A stretch of DNA of 64,000 bases from Rhynchopus euleeides (GCA_963210315.1 OY723243.1:1116001-1180000); one strand, 5' to 3'; numbered from the stretch's first letter, positions 22,160-35,800 are shown. The notes: a model not told the origin generated them from the sequence alone. Numbers and translations: made by a program.

Positions 22160-25068
22160 GCATGCCCTCACGGTGGCCAGGATGTCAGGGATATCCCGGG
22201 TGGGAGTTGGAAACGGGAGGATCCGAGCTGTCAGATATCCCGCCCGGGTAGAACATGTCCTCCCCGCCCGGGAGATGGTGTGTCAAAAAAAAGGGGGGGG
22301 GGGCAGGGGTGTAAATAAGGCCGACTCCCGACTCCCGACTCGCGCCGGATTTTTTGGGATTGGGAGGGTTGCCTTGCTTCCCTTAGGGAATGTGCGGTAT
22401 TAGGCACCCCATGGCCAAAATGACCCCACTGCGATCCGCACAGACTCCAAATATTCAAAAGAAAGGGTTTTTGGAACACCCGAGGAGGGGGGGTCCCGCT
22501 GGGTGGGACATGGTGTGTGCCTCCCAGTCATCTTCTTCATTACCGGTCTCTGAACTGGGGTGAGTTCATTGCCAAACCACTGCTGTGAATACGGCGCCCC
22601 TTTCCCGCCCCTTTTGCCAGATCCTGGCAGCTCCCAAGAAGAGTTGTGTTCCGCCCCCATCAGGTGGTTGAGCATACCGCAGCGCACACGTGCACAACCA
22701 CACACACTCCACACAGATGCGTCACACATGTGACGCAACTGTTGCGACACAAAACATGCCTCAGGTAGAGGCAGTAGTGTTTGACTCACAGCCAACATAG
22801 CTCTCAGTGGGGCCGTGGATGGTGTGGATGCATCCATGCATGCATCCACGGCATCCAGGGATGCCCGAAAATGTCAAAAAATGGATTTTCGATTTGGCAT
22901 GCAGGGCTTCGGAGCTCCAGGCTGTGTGTGGATGCATCCACAAAATTTGTGGATGCATGCGCTGCATGCACGGGAAATACTGAGAGCTATGCAGCCAAAT
23001 ACTGCTGCCGTGAGTGAGGTGCTCGCAGCGTGTGGGGCGCTGCGGGCGAAGTCGGGGGTTGGCTGGGACAGCCAACATGGCGCTGTGCGTCGCGTGCTTC
23101 TTCGCGGACCACCTCGCACGCGGGAAGACCCCGCAAGCGCCGAGTCAGTCCGCCCTGACCAAATGGTGGGCGACTGCTGGAGGGTCCATGGGACTCTCCA
23201 CGGCAGAGGTGGCCGTACTACAGGATGCGTGCAGGATTGAGTAGGGTTTGAGACCGCCCGTCCCCCCCAGCCCCCCACCCCAGGTACCTTAGGTGACTGT
23301 AAATAACCGACTCCCGACTCCCGACTCCTGACCCCCAAACCTTATTTACAGCCCTGGGGGGGGGGGGGGGGGGGGGGGGCTGGCGTGCAGGGTGCAGGCA
23401 GCGCGCGCAAATGCGACCTGTTTCCGGGTGCCCGCGCGCTCCCGGCGACCGTGCACCCTGGGTGCACGGGTTTGGGCTGAATCTGGGTGACGTACGAGTA
23501 GGGCTCCCACCCTGAAAATGGGCTATCTGCAGTCACTCCAGGGACCTGACATCACCTGAAAGTGACCCAAAAGTGCGGAATCTTCGACTCGCGGAATCGC
23601 GATTGACCCCTTCCATTGCACTCTTTGGGCTCTGTGCGGATCGTAGTGGGGTCACACTGTGGGTCTAGGTGCCAAGCTTCACCCATGAAATGTGGGTCTA
23701 GTTCAGGGGCTGGTCATAGGAGACTGTGATGGGAGGCCGAGAGTCAGCCAGCCCACCCACCCAGCGGGACCCCCTCCTCGGGTGTTCCGAAACCCCCTTT
23801 TTTTGAATATTTGGAATCTGTGCGCATCGTAGTGGGGTCACTTTGTAGGTCTAGGTGACAAGCTTTGTCCATGAAATGTGGCTCTGGTTCAGGGGCTGGT
23901 CATGGGTGAAGGTGACTGGGAGTAACACACCATGCCACCCCACCCAGCCACCCACCCAGCGGGACCCCCTCCTCAGGTGTTCCAAAACCCCGTTCTTTTG
24001 AACGTTTAAAACTTTTGCGGATCGTAGTGGGTCATTTTATAGGTCTATGTGACAAACATCGTCCATGAAATGTGACTCTGGTTCAGGGGCTGGTCCGAAG
24101 AGAAAGTGACTGAGGTAGCCACACGGCCGAGAGGGGGGCCGAGAGTCAGCCAGCCCACCCACCCAGCGGGACCCCCTCCACGAGTGTTCCAAAACCCCGT
24201 TATTTTGAACGTTTGAAACTTTTGCGGATCGTAGTGGGGTCACACTGTGGGTCTAGGTGCCCAGCTTCACCCATGAAAAAGCGGTCTGGTTCAGGGGCTG
24301 GTTCTGGGTGAAGGGTGACTGGGTGACACACACCATGACACCCCACCCCACCCAGCGGGACCCCCTCCTCGGGTATTCCAAAACCCCTTTCTTTTGAACG
24401 TTTGGAATTTGTGCGGATCACAGTGGGGTCACTTTGATGGTGTGTGAGCCAAGTATCACCCATGAAACACGGGTCTGGTTCAGGGACTGGTCGTGGGAGA
24501 AGGTGGCTGGGAGGCAGCCAGTCCACTACACCCCACCTACCCACCCAGCGGGACCCCCCCCTCGGATTTTCAAAAACCCGTTCTTTTGAACGTTTGGAAT
24601 CTGTGCGGATCGCGCTGGGGTCATTTTGGCCATGGGGTGCCCATTTACACCTATTACTGGGGAACATCAATTGGGTGAAAGTACCACCTCCTGACCCCCC
24701 CCCCCCCATCCCGAGTCGGGAGGAGGGTCGGGTAGGGGGGGTACCCCCCCCCCATACCCCCCCTCGTGACCCCCCCCCCCTGGTAGGGTGCCCGACCAGG
24801 GGGTGGGGGTCACCCAAAATTTCGAGGAAATCCTGGTGTCACCCTGAAAACCTGGGTCGCCAGCCTGACCTCAGCCCGCGGGGAGCCCCACCCCCCCGGA
24901 GGAAATCCGTGAACTACCAAAAATCCTTACCCCAGGGCCTGGGGGGGGAGGACATGACCATCCCAGGCGGGATATCTGATCCCTCCCGGGTCCTCCCATG
25001 CCCACCTCCCACCCGGGACATCCCGGATATCCTGGCCACCGTGCTTGTAGGTAGCATCCTGGCGATCG
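22160..25068. mobile_element. Composite inverted-repeat element, 2.9 kb
   Basis: Outer arms at about 22160-22275 and 24944-25068 are diverged inverted copies (for example GGCGGGATATCTGA and ATATCCTGGCCACCGTG in the right arm). An inner pair at about 22404-22505 and 24540-24640 is also inverted. A ~190-bp tandem repeat fills 23.62-24.66 kb, and a 40-bp G run starts near 23357. A short ORF (23077-23244, plus) ends LTKWWATAGGSMGLSTAEVA...; I do not recognise it. The nested symmetry suggests a foldback-type element enlarged by tandem duplication; no transposase is visible. Confidence 0.5.
23625..24660. repeat. ~190-bp tandem repeat, about 5.5 copies
   Basis: Units begin near 23631, 23816, 24010, 24221, 24411 and 24601, each with TGCGGATCGTAGTGGGGTCA or a variant, then CCATGAAA, GGTTCAGGGGCTGGT, CCCACCCAGCGGGACCCCC and TTTTGAACGTTTGGAA. 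Spacing varies from about 185 to 211 bp. ORFs through it are by-products of repetition. Confidence 0.8.
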
Positions 25069-27480
25069 TTCTCTGATAAAACTGAACATCTGTTCCCTTC
25101 TGTGTGACACAAGTCCTACACAGGCCATAGTGGAATGCAGCCGGACCATGGAGTGCGAGGGTGAGGTAGCAGGCATTCAGAACACACCACCGAGGAGAGC
25201 AGGGTGACCACTATCCTTCATCTCGGAGAGTCACGCGGGTGCAGCATGGGATGCGCACCCCATGCGGACAGAGATCTTCTGTGATGCACAGCTACAAGGT
25301 GGTGCCCTCGTCATCCGCATTGCAACAACTTTCGAAGTTGGCGAAGCATTCCAAGGGTCAGCACACTTCTAAAAAAAATGCGGCCACGTCATCAGGGGAC
25401 GGCGTGAGCCTCTGGAACGTGAGTGAGACCTCTGCAGCGCACGCCAGCTCCACGGGGTTGCTTTTCAATACCGAAGCAACGCCGACTATGGGTGGGCAGG
25501 TGAATTGTTACGCACTCATTATCGGCTAGATGAACCTACACCCTTTGTGGAATCTGATGAGCGACCACTCGGGCACCTAACGTCAGCTCGCTCGCCAGTC
25601 GGGCTTAGCGCCAGGCGACGTCGGGGTGCCGGAAGTGGCCCACACACAAGACAGACAAACGCGCGCGTTCTCGGATCTAGATGTATCCCACCGCGTGTAT
25701 CTACAGCGACTTGTATCCCGAGAAGAGGAACGATACACGGCATTGCCGGTGACCCTCTCGCCTCGTTCATCGGGAACCCAAATGCTCTGAGCAAAGGCGA
25801 GAAGGTGCCGAAGGAAAACACTGCAGAATGCCTTCCGCCAGCCTCGTGGACCCCGGAAGACGTCTGATCAACAATCGTTATTTGCAGAAGCAGGACGAGA
25901 TACAATGGGCATTGAGAGAAGATCAGCAAGCCAAGGCACCATGATTCCAAGAAGTCGCGCATCTGCCACAGGGTGGAATCCTCATGGTCACAAGAAGTTA
26001 TTGCGTGTCCGTGCCGTCTACCTGGCACAAAGGTTGGTTGTGCACACTCTTGGGCTGCCCGTTCTGTGTCAACGTTGTCAAACGACACCTAACGTGGGGC
26101 ACTCCAGCACCTTCGAACGAAGGACTCTTCTGGACAATGGACATAATGGCAGAAGGGGTTTGCACTTTAATACACAGAACGCCTTGTTGAACCCAACATT
26201 CCGGCAAATCGGCACATCTGTGGAAGACGCCAATCCCGACAGGATTTGAGTGCCCGAGGACATGTGGAATTGAGGCCACCATTCTGGGGAAGATGGAGAG
26301 ACCCATGATGGGCGCGTCGTCAGAGGAGGATCGGAGTGGTCCACCGTGTCACTCTGTGCAGGCGAGCATGGGGTAAAAGACCCCGCGATACATGAGGGAG
26401 CTCGAGTTCGTCTCTACCCGGCACGGGTATATTCGAAGGTGTGCCGTGCATATCACTTCTTTGGACAGGTCATCAGCAAAAGGAGAGGGCGAGAACGAGC
26501 TGAAACACAGTCAGCGGCTACATCGATATTGTACCGTCGATCTTAGCGCCAGGGTGAGGGCAGAGCCGCGGAAGCTGGGGCACCGATGCCGCCCCCCTTC
26601 GGAGTGACAGGGGCATAAAGGGCGAACCTGGGCATCTTCTGGGTCTCGTGCATTGCACCAGTTCCCGGCAGCAATACCCTGCCGTACCGTTTGGGTGTAC
26701 ATGGACCCTGTGCGAGAAGGGGATGCCCTCCAGGGTGCGAGGTTGAGATGCTTGGTCACCTCTTGGTGGAGCTGGGTGTGAGGCCTGGCGGTCGGAAGGT
26801 GGCAATCAACTGATATCAAGGACGGGCGTGCTAGAGAATGGCACGAGCGAGAGACTCTCTATAAGATGCACGATCTCGGCAGTGGCAGCATCTACGGATG
26901 ATCACATATGTGAAATTGCAGCTCCTCAGTGCTATCCCACTCGACAACAGCCTGAAGCAGGCAACGTCCTTCGCCGAGACTCTCGCTGACTTGATGCTGC
27001 CATCACCCGTGGACAGGGGCGGGCAAAATCAGGCGTGGACTACCAGTGACACCGCTGCAGAAGCCAGGAGACACTTTCAGAGCTTGCTCTCCATTGTCGA
27101 TCCGCAGATATGAAGGCAGCCCAGCGCACATTCTCACCCCCTCACAAAGCCCTGCTGCTGTGCTGCTGTGCCTCGGGGTGAGCTGGATGCCCTCCATGAG
27201 AGGCTTGAAATGCATGTCAACGGTTCTGAGGGGGGGAGAGCTGCAGGACAGCGCAAGCGATGAGGCCAGAATTCCTCACAAGTTGTAGGGTGGACGACTC
27301 GCCCAACTTTTCAGCTAAGCTACTGTGACAAAAAATATTGGCTTCAAAAAAAGAAATTCCTGGGTTTCTCGGCCACTTTTGAGGTAATTGCGCGACAGTC
27401 CTGAAGTTGGGAACCCCAAATGTGGAAAAGCAACACCGAAAACTCGATTTTCGGGCCCCACACTGTAGACACAATGTGAA
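25069..27480. other. No supported gene; possible decayed coding sequence
   Basis: Readings in two plus-strand frames (25239-25529, 25505-25867, 25905-26249) and an overlapping 189-codon minus ORF (25519-26088) look partly protein-like but are broken by stops and frame changes, as in a decayed element. No domain recognised. Confidence 0.35.
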
Positions 27481-27494
27481 TTTTCGGGGGTACC

Positions 27495-27790
27495 TGGGAC
27501 CCCCCGTGTTTAAGTCCCCCCCCTGGAGGCGACTTTCGGCCAGGGGGGGGCTTAAACACGGGGGTGGCACGGTGGAGACCAAGAAGACCTCTTCCGCTTC
27601 CGTCGTATGGGGGTGATTCCGGTCCGGATGGACTTTTGGCACCCCACTTTACGACTCTGACAGCACCTGGAGGGCACCAGGTGGCCTAGCGGCCACCTGA
27701 TGACCCTCCAGACCAGCCCACTCCCGTGTTTAGGTCCACCTGTGCTTAAGTCCCCCCTGGGGGGACTTTTACACGGGTGGTCCCAGGTAC
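27495..27790. repeat. Inverted CCCGTGTTTAAGTCCCC repeats
   Basis: Around 27497-27567, CCCCCCGTGTTTAAGTCCCCCC is followed after a short loop by its complement GGGGGGCTTAAACACGGGGG. A second, mutated pair (CCCGTGTTTAGGTCC ... CTTTTACACGGGTGG) lies at about 27722-27782. Likely two foldback/MITE remnants. Confidence 0.55.
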
Positions 27791-28070
27791 GAGCAGTGAT
27801 CTCGTGCCAGGTCTGGCATGGCCCGACCTCAACATTTTCCCATCACATGTTGTGGAGAGGTCAGACTATCTTCAGTAGACTTTGGGTTTTTGAGTTCGGC
27901 CGGGTGAAAATGCGGCGCAGCGTGCGAAAATCCAACGCCACCACGAGAGGCAGGTGGATGAAGCTTGATGACTCAGTCGCGCCGAATCGTACCCAAGTGA
28001 AGGACTATCCCCTGGAATGCGACACAGCACCAACCGGTGTGAGACGTGCCTTCAAAATCCTGAAGGATGT

Positions 28071-29830
28071 TCACCGACCAATAAAGCGACCAGATGGCGG
28101 TCCCAAATTTGGGACCGACCCATAAAGCGACCAGATGGTGGTCTCAAATTTGGGACCGACCGATAAAGCGACCAGATGGTGGTCCCAAATATGGGACCGA
28201 CCGAAAAATTGACCAGAGGGCGGTCCCAAATTTGGGACCGACCGAGAAAGCGACCAGATGGTGGTCCCACAATTGGGACCGACCAAAAAAGCGACCAGAT
28301 GGCGGTCCCAAAATTGGGACCGACCGAGAAAGCGACCAGATGGTGGTCCCAAATTTGGGACCGACCCATAAAGCGACCAGATGGCGGTCCCAAATTTGGG
28401 ACCGACCGAGAAAGCGACCAGATGGTGGTCCCAAATTTGGGACCGACCAATAAAGCGACCAGATGGTGGTCCCACAATTGGGACCGACCAAAAAAGCGAC
28501 CAGATGGCGGTCCCAAAATTGGGACCGACCGAGAAAGCGACCAGATGGCGGTCCCAAATTTGGGACCGACCGAAAAATTGACCAGATGGTGGTCCCAAAT
28601 TTGGGACCGCCATCTGGTCGCTTTGTGGGTCGGTCCCAAATTTGGGACCACCATCTGGTCGCTTTATTGGTCGGTCCCAAATTTGGGACCACCATCTGGT
28701 CGCTTTAGGGGTCGGTCCCAAATTTGGGACCACCATCTGGTCGCTTCGTTGGTCGGTCCCAAATTTGGGACCGCCATCTGGTCGCTTTGTTGGTCGGTCC
28801 CAAATTTGGGACCGCCATCTGGTCGCTTTATTGGTCGGTCCCAAATTTGGGACCGCCATCTGATCGCTTTGTGGGTCGGTCCCAAATTTGGGACCACCAT
28901 CTGGTCGCTTTATTGGTCGGTCCCAAATTTGGGACCACCATCTGGTCGCTTTATTGGTCGGTCCCAAATTTGGGACCGCCATCTGGTCGCTTTGTGGGTC
29001 GGTCCCAAATTTGGGACCACCATCTGGTCGCTTTATTGGTCGGTCCCAAATTTGGGACCACCATCTGGTCGCTTTAGGGGTCGGTCCCAAATTTGGGACC
29101 GCCATCTGGTCGCTTTGTTGGTCGGTCCCAAATTTGGGACCACCATCTGGTCGCTTTAGGGGTCGGTCCCAAATTTGGGACCGCCATCTGGTCGCTTTGT
29201 TGGTCGGTCCCAAATTTGGGACCACCATCTGGTCGCTTCGTTGGTCGGTCCCAAATTTGGGACCGCCATCTGGTCGCTTTGTTGGTCGGTCCCAAATTTG
29301 GGACCGCCATCTGGTCGCTTTGTGGGTCGGTCCCAAATTTGGGACCACCATCTGGTCGCTTTAGGGGTCGGTCCCAAATTTGGGACCGCCATCGGGTCAA
29401 TTTTTCGGTCGGTCCCAAATTTGGGACCGCCATCTGGTCGCTTTGTTGGTCGGTCCCAAATTTGGGACCACCATCTGGTCGCTTTATGGGTCGGTCCCAA
29501 AATTGGGACCACCATCTGGTCGCTTTACGGGTCGGTCCCAAATTTGGGACCGCCATCTGGTCAATTTTTCGGTCGGTCCCAAATTTGGGACCACCATCTG
29601 GTCGCTTTATGGGTCGGTCCCAAAATTAGGACCACCATCTGGTCGCTTTACGGGTCGGTCCCAAATTTGGGACCGCCATCTGGTCAATTTTTCGGTCGGT
29701 CCCAAAATTGGGACCACCATCTGGTCGCTTTGTTGGTCGGTCCCAAATTTGGGACCGCCATCTGATCGCTTTGTTGGTCGGTCCCTAATTTGGGACCACC
29801 ATCTGGTCCATTTTTCGGTGGGTCCCAAGT
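28071..29830. repeat. 41-bp palindromic satellite with one inversion
   Basis: About 43 units of exactly 41 bp, each centred on the perfect 18-bp palindrome GGTCCCAAATTTGGGACC or a one-base variant. From 28071 to about 28598 units read AAGCGACCAGATGG-palindrome-GACC; from there to 29830 they read in reverse complement, so the array is one large inverted repeat with its axis near 28598 inside a ~40-bp near-perfect palindrome. Linkers differ between units (TTTATTGG, TTTGTGGG, TTTAGGGG, TTCGTTGG, AATTTTTCGG). Because 41 is not a multiple of 3, all six frames stay open for hundreds of codons (up to 426), which is not evidence of coding. Confidence 0.95.
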
Positions 29831-32800
29831 TTGGGATGAGGAACTCCGTGGGCACCATTGGTCGCCCTTCGGTCGCCACCTGTTCAGACCCCTTTTCAGG
29901 GGATTTGAGCCCCAGAGAGACCTCCTGGACCGGTTTTCTGGTGTTTTATGCTCTTCCCGACCCTGTCCTGGCCCACAATGTGGTCTGGAGCGAGGTTCTG
30001 CTGATTTCCGCCTGATGCGGACCCTCCTTTGGGGTCCTCCATTTATTTTGCGTCTGACCGTCGCCTTCCCCACCTAGTTCACGAGGGCAATGTGAAAAAC
30101 CGTTTTTTAACCCCAAAAATGGCATTTCCCGGGTGGCGACCTCTGGCGACCTCTGAAAAATGTGCCCAAAAAGTGATTTTTGGGACCTTGCGGACCTCGA
30201 AAACACAAAGGGAAAAAAAAATATTTTTTGTCACACCCCCTTTTGGGGCGGTACGCCAGTCTATCACAAGGCATCGGGCTGTCACAGGAGAGGTGCTGTT
30301 GTAAGGAGAACGAGAGATGCGGACGCTCAAGCGCTCGTGCCCACCTGAGATCTTGCTGTCGGAACGCCTGAAGAAACTGTTGTGGAGAAACCCGTGCCAA
30401 TTCTGGCCTGCCTGCCTGACCTAGTGCCAGAAGAAGACCACTCCATCACCTCGAAGAAGGCAGAACCCTGTGACACAAGACACAGGACGCATGACTGCGG
30501 ATGCAGCCATGCCGATGTAGCCTCACCTGGGGGCCTCCCCCGGATGAACAGGAGGACCCAGACACCAGGCAGAAAGGGCAACACCCAAGTCAGCCGGGAA
30601 GCAGTGGAGAGGGTCGTTCAGTCATGCGGATGTCGACCGGTCACCTACGACGACACGATGGTCATTTTGAGGAATATTAACTGTTGGCCAAGAAGCGGAA
30701 GCAGGCGGCCGGGGGGTGTAACACATCCAAGCTCCGGGGATGTGTGAGCTCCGAGGAACGCGGGGAGAGCTGGACACCCGAAGGAGTGAGTCTTGCTGGT
30801 TGGAGAAACCTTGTTGGGGTGACGCAACACACATGCAGGCGGGGCAGGCTGCTGTGGATCACAGAGCTGGGAGAATAGTTGCTGGCTTGCACCGGGGATC
30901 CGGAATGGCGTTGTACGGCAGACTTCGCGCAGGGTCCCAAAACAAGTGAGTCGGGGTAAACAGGATCGCCTTACGGGACGCGGTGGACGGATGACTGACC
31001 TGACCATCGGTGAACCGAGTCTGGAGCCCGTCAGCTGTCAGGTCAGACTGAGCAGGTGCGTAGCGGCAAAAACCCTCTTGGTGCGATCCACTAGACGCCG
31101 GGCAGGGTGATTGCAGCAGGAGCCCAGGGCAGAAGGGGCCACGGGATATCGAGGTCGGGGTTCAAAATAACAAGAACACGATTCTGAGGGCAGGCGACAG
31201 CCGAGGGCTGCGCCGAGCAGGCAGATGACCTCCCAGCCCCCAATACAACAATGGGAAAGGTAAGACGAGTTCCTGCCACCGATACCAGGCAAACAAGCCG
31301 GATAGACAACCTCGCCCCAGTCAGAGTTGGGTCCCGGCCGGCGGTATTGACACAGAGTGAAGACCCCTCTGGTTCAATGCAAGTTGAGGTGATGCTACAA
31401 ACTGCATTCACTTCGCCGTGGACAGATTTTCCGGTCGGGATCGGGAACTCACGGGCACAAATGACGAATCGCCTTGTCTTCGGATGCAAGACAGGCCTGC
31501 CTGCCAGCGAGCCGAGATGGTGCATCAATGTTGAGGACGCCTGTCTCTGGACAGTGCAGCATCATCAGACGACACGTTGACCAACAATGACAGTATGACA
31601 GGGCCTTGTAAACCAACCAGGCGGTGTCTCCCGGTGGGAGGCAAAGCGGCCTGTCGAATCGAGAGCCGTCAGCCTACAGGGCAAACGTGTCGGTGGTTGC
31701 CAGAGGAAGTGGCGCTTGGTTGGGACATGCCAATCACATGAGCGAGGCTGGTCCGACAATGCCAGGGAACGACAAACTGAAAACAGTCACTCGCCAACGA
31801 AGTGTGTCACTCTCCTCCTCCCCAACTTCAGGTGACACAGCACAGGCAGCACAAGTGGGGGACAGCGTTGGTGCCGCGAACCATCTGAAGAACACATTCG
31901 AACGGCAGCTGCGGGCAGCAGCTTCTTCCTCGAGGGCAGAGCGGCTGATGCTGTTCGGCTGCTGGAGGGGGTGCGCACCAGGTGGCACCCCCGTCCAGTC
32001 GCCTTGCTTCAGCCAAACTGTTGCTTCAGGAAAATGGGCGAGGGACCGAAGGAATTCAGGAATCCGACTTCCGGGACCTCGCACCCACATCCCCTGCGGA
32101 CACTTTTGCCGTGTCTCTCCGCCAGCTGTGCTCCTCAGTGCGACTGCTGCTTGGTGGGGAACCCCTCGTATGTACCGCCGCTGGGTGTCCGGGGGGGCCA
32201 ATCGACGTGTCCCACTCGGGTCTCCTCTGCTGCCGTGATGCACAGGCACAGGCATAGCACGGCAAGGCTGGCGGAGGAAGCGGACTCCGACGGAGACGAA
32301 GTCCTAACAGTCCGAGAGGTGGAGCAGTGACGCACCTTGCAGGCATGAGGAACCACCAGCTCTGGCTGGGACGGGGCATGGAGGCCAGGAGCTAGTCACT
32401 GGGTCACTTTCAAACCGCAGAAACCCCCGGACAGCGGACAGCGCCAACTCGATGGGCAGGATGTACCGCTCGCCGCAGAGCCTACACGTGGACTCGCAGG
32501 TGCCGGTCACCAGGTCAGGAATGGGCCCTTGGACCCTTGATTGGACGTGCCGACTAGGCTGCCCAGGAGCCAGGCTGCAGGACCCTGCAGCAACTGGGAT
32601 GGTGGTAGCCGGTGGCACTGCTAGCCACCTGCACGCACGACACGATGATGCAGGCCCCGTGGAGAGTGAAGGGGGTGCGCGGTCCCCTGAGCCAAACGTG
32701 GAGGGTCTGCCGAAGGCCCTATGGCAGGAGAGGGCCGCCTCGAGGCCAGCCTGATGCGCGGGTTGACTGGAGGCCTCTTGCGACGGCGGGTCACCGGGAC

Positions 32801-35800
32801 AGGCAGCTGGGTACACGCTCGATGGCGACGACGATGGGAGCCGCTGCGGGACCTGGGCATGGCCACCACTTGTGGCTCCACAGCAAGGTTGCAACGAGCC
32901 ATGCCAGTGAATCCCTCCGGAATGACTCGGTGCGATACCAGTCGTCTTCCTGCTACTACTTGCTGACATCATTCCGTTCAGGGCCAGATCAAACGCGCGG
33001 AATGAGAAGGAGTGCGAGTTTTTCGTTCCGGGGATAAACACTTTAAGCATAGGGGGTCTTCGCTGGTCGACAAACTTCGACAAACTTCGTCAGTTTTCAG
33101 CTAATTCAACAGGAAATGCACCAAAATGCACTGACGATCACCCAGTAGCGAAGACCATATGAGAAGGAGAGAATGGGGAAGAGGTTCGAGACACTGGCCA
33201 CTGAATCTCGCAGAACCATGAGCCATCGCCTGGCACCTGAGGTCTGCCACCTGTGGACGGAGAATTCAGGGCCACAAGCAGAATGGACAACAAGAGCCGC
33301 GCCATGGCCTGTGGCAGGCATGGCGCCTCTGCGCAATCTGAGGCTGGTGATCGAATTCTCGACCGGTCTTTGCCAAGAGCACTCGCGGGAGGACCAGGAG
33401 CTCTGCGTGTGCCCGTGACCGCAGCTCATGTTCCAGAGAATCATTACCATGTGTGCACAGTACGCTCCCACCACTGCCCCGGGTTGGCGCAGGGAGAGGG
33501 GGAGAATAAGGACGCAGAGTGCACCAAGAGGCAGGGCGACGGCACGCGTGCAGAACTGGATCACAGCCGACACCGTTACTCAAGGACCCTTGTGTGGTCG
33601 CCTCCTCTCGTATCAGCGAAAGCGGGGAGCAACCACTCAGTGTGGGGCACAGGACCCGAAGTTACCTTGTTCGCATGTTCCGAGCTCGCATATAAAGACC
33701 CCGAATTAGAGGAGCCGTGTAATTTACCAGAACGCCATACCCAAGGCTGGCGCTCGGAGAGCAACAAGCGCAGAACGCCGGTCTATATAATACGCCCAAC
33801 CTAACGGGCACGCCAAGGGGGAACCCGGCTGACAAAGCCACAAGAATGGCGCCCTGCTCAGGAGGGCGACTCGCACAACGGGGATGCAACAGCGGAACCT
33901 ACACGATTGATGACTGTTCCGAGGGAAACCTCTCTGGCAAGACGGAGGCTCCCCTCCCGGTGCGTACTCTGTGAAGCACACCCCGCACCTGGGGTTGGTC
34001 ACTCGGGAAATGGTTGCCCTGCATTGGACACTATGTCATAACAAGAGGGGTACGAGGCCGTGGCAGGGTCGGGCATCCGGGATCGGAGCAGCCCAATGCG
34101 ACAAACCCAACGGGGAGTCAACTTCCTGTCAGCGTGGCGTCGTGGGACAGACAGCGCATCATCAGATGGTTCAGACACTCCTTTGCCTCTTTCCTTGGGA
34201 TGCCTGGGATGGCTTCGGGCGGACCACAGCCAGGAACCGCACTGGACGGACGCAAGGAAGAGGTGGTACCGCTGCCGCTGCCATGCAGACCCGTGAGGTC
34301 GCCCCTCTCGGGGGCGTCTCAGGGATGCCCGAGACATGTTGAAAACTATTCAGGTCCCGCGAGGTTCCAGTACTGCTGCATATCTGCCCGAGCCAGTCCA
34401 CAATTGTATGTAATAACCCACCGGTTGTGAATAGGAACCATCCCTAACCTACCCCTGATATATATACGCCATATAGCCCAACCTGAACCAATAACACCCT
34501 GCACGGGAGTGAGCCCTCCGAATAGTAACCACCGCAATGTAATACACACCCTACCCGGACCAGAACTCCAAACCGGTTCGCCCTTCATGATGACAACCAC
34601 AGGCCCCACACCGCACCTTTAGTCACACACCCGGACCAGGGGATACTCCCAGAAGCATTCCCGCCTGACCGATTCCCCATTACCTTAAACCCAACCAGTT
34701 AATATGTGGCGAAGTCCTGCACGGACTGTGCCGACCCACACCCGTTACTCCTAGAGATAGTTGACCGCTTATAGCATGCCGTACCCTTAACTAACCCACA
34801 CCACCTCAGCGAGATAATGACATCGAGTACATCTGTCGGACGAGAGACCCTTGTGAATTGAACACCAAAGGGCGTACAGGGGCGCGACCTGGCTTGTTTC
34901 GAGAGAGTCTGAGACGAACGGGCAAGCTCGATGGCCAACAACGACCAGTGAGGTCCCACATCGATGCGGAGATGGGGGCTGGTCCTCTTTGAGACCGCGG
35001 GACGAGAGGAGAACTGGATGAAGCGATAGGCGAATACCTCTGCATGCCTCAAGCAGCACCGATACCACCTCTCCAATGAACGCAATAAACCCTAAGCCCT
35101 GAAGTGGATACCGTAGGCAGGCTGCTAGGCAGCCACCATTGTAACACAACACACATTTACACCCCTGCCGCTACCACGCACCGAACCATCCGGTGGACAG
35201 CAGCAGCAGACCCAGCCCCGAGCATCCCTACACGGGTCGCATCGAATAGGCTTAACCTTCATATGACCCGTAACCGATCCCCACCGCACGGCGCAGCAGA
35301 ACCCGGCGCAGCTAACCCCCACCCCCCCCACCCCCCCACCCCACCCCACCCCGGAAAGGGATGAAACAGCAGAGAAGACGACCCGAGCGGAAGCTTCCAG
35401 CCAACTCCACCCCACCAACAACCCCCCCTCCCAGACGGCGGTTGCAGGTCACCACAGGGCGACCTGAAAAGCCGAGCGCAGTCCTTCGCATCCCCCACCC
35501 TCCATCTCCCCAGCAGCGGAGCAGAGGGCCACCAGAGCAATTCTGTTGGCCCTTGCTAGATGTCACCCCTTCCCTTTCCACGTCTCCCTGCTGCTGGCAG
35601 CTGGGATGTCGGGATCGGGAGTTGTTGTGTCAGGGGAGGAGGTGGGGGGAGGGGGGTGATAGCCGGAAGGCTTGCGGGGTGCCAGGGCCATCGAGCCGAG
35701 ACACCCGCCACCGCCCCCCCCCCCCCTCCAACCCCGGCCCCCCCCCCCCTACCCCCACCCCGCGGCGTCTACCCCGAACCCCGTGCAGCCTAACGCCGTG

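Noticed and set aside
25239..26249. Possible retroelement polyprotein
   Set aside because: Short readings in shifting frames without a recognisable reverse transcriptase, integrase or RNase H motif.
28071..29351. ORFs up to 426 codons on both strands across the 41-bp array
   Set aside because: The 41-bp unit lacks stops in all frames, so long ORFs follow automatically in six frames; no flanking exon or start supports coding.
28071..29830. CRISPR-like appearance (short palindromic repeats at fixed spacing)
   Set aside because: Linkers are near-identical rather than unique spacers, orientation reverses midway, and the DNA is eukaryotic with introns.
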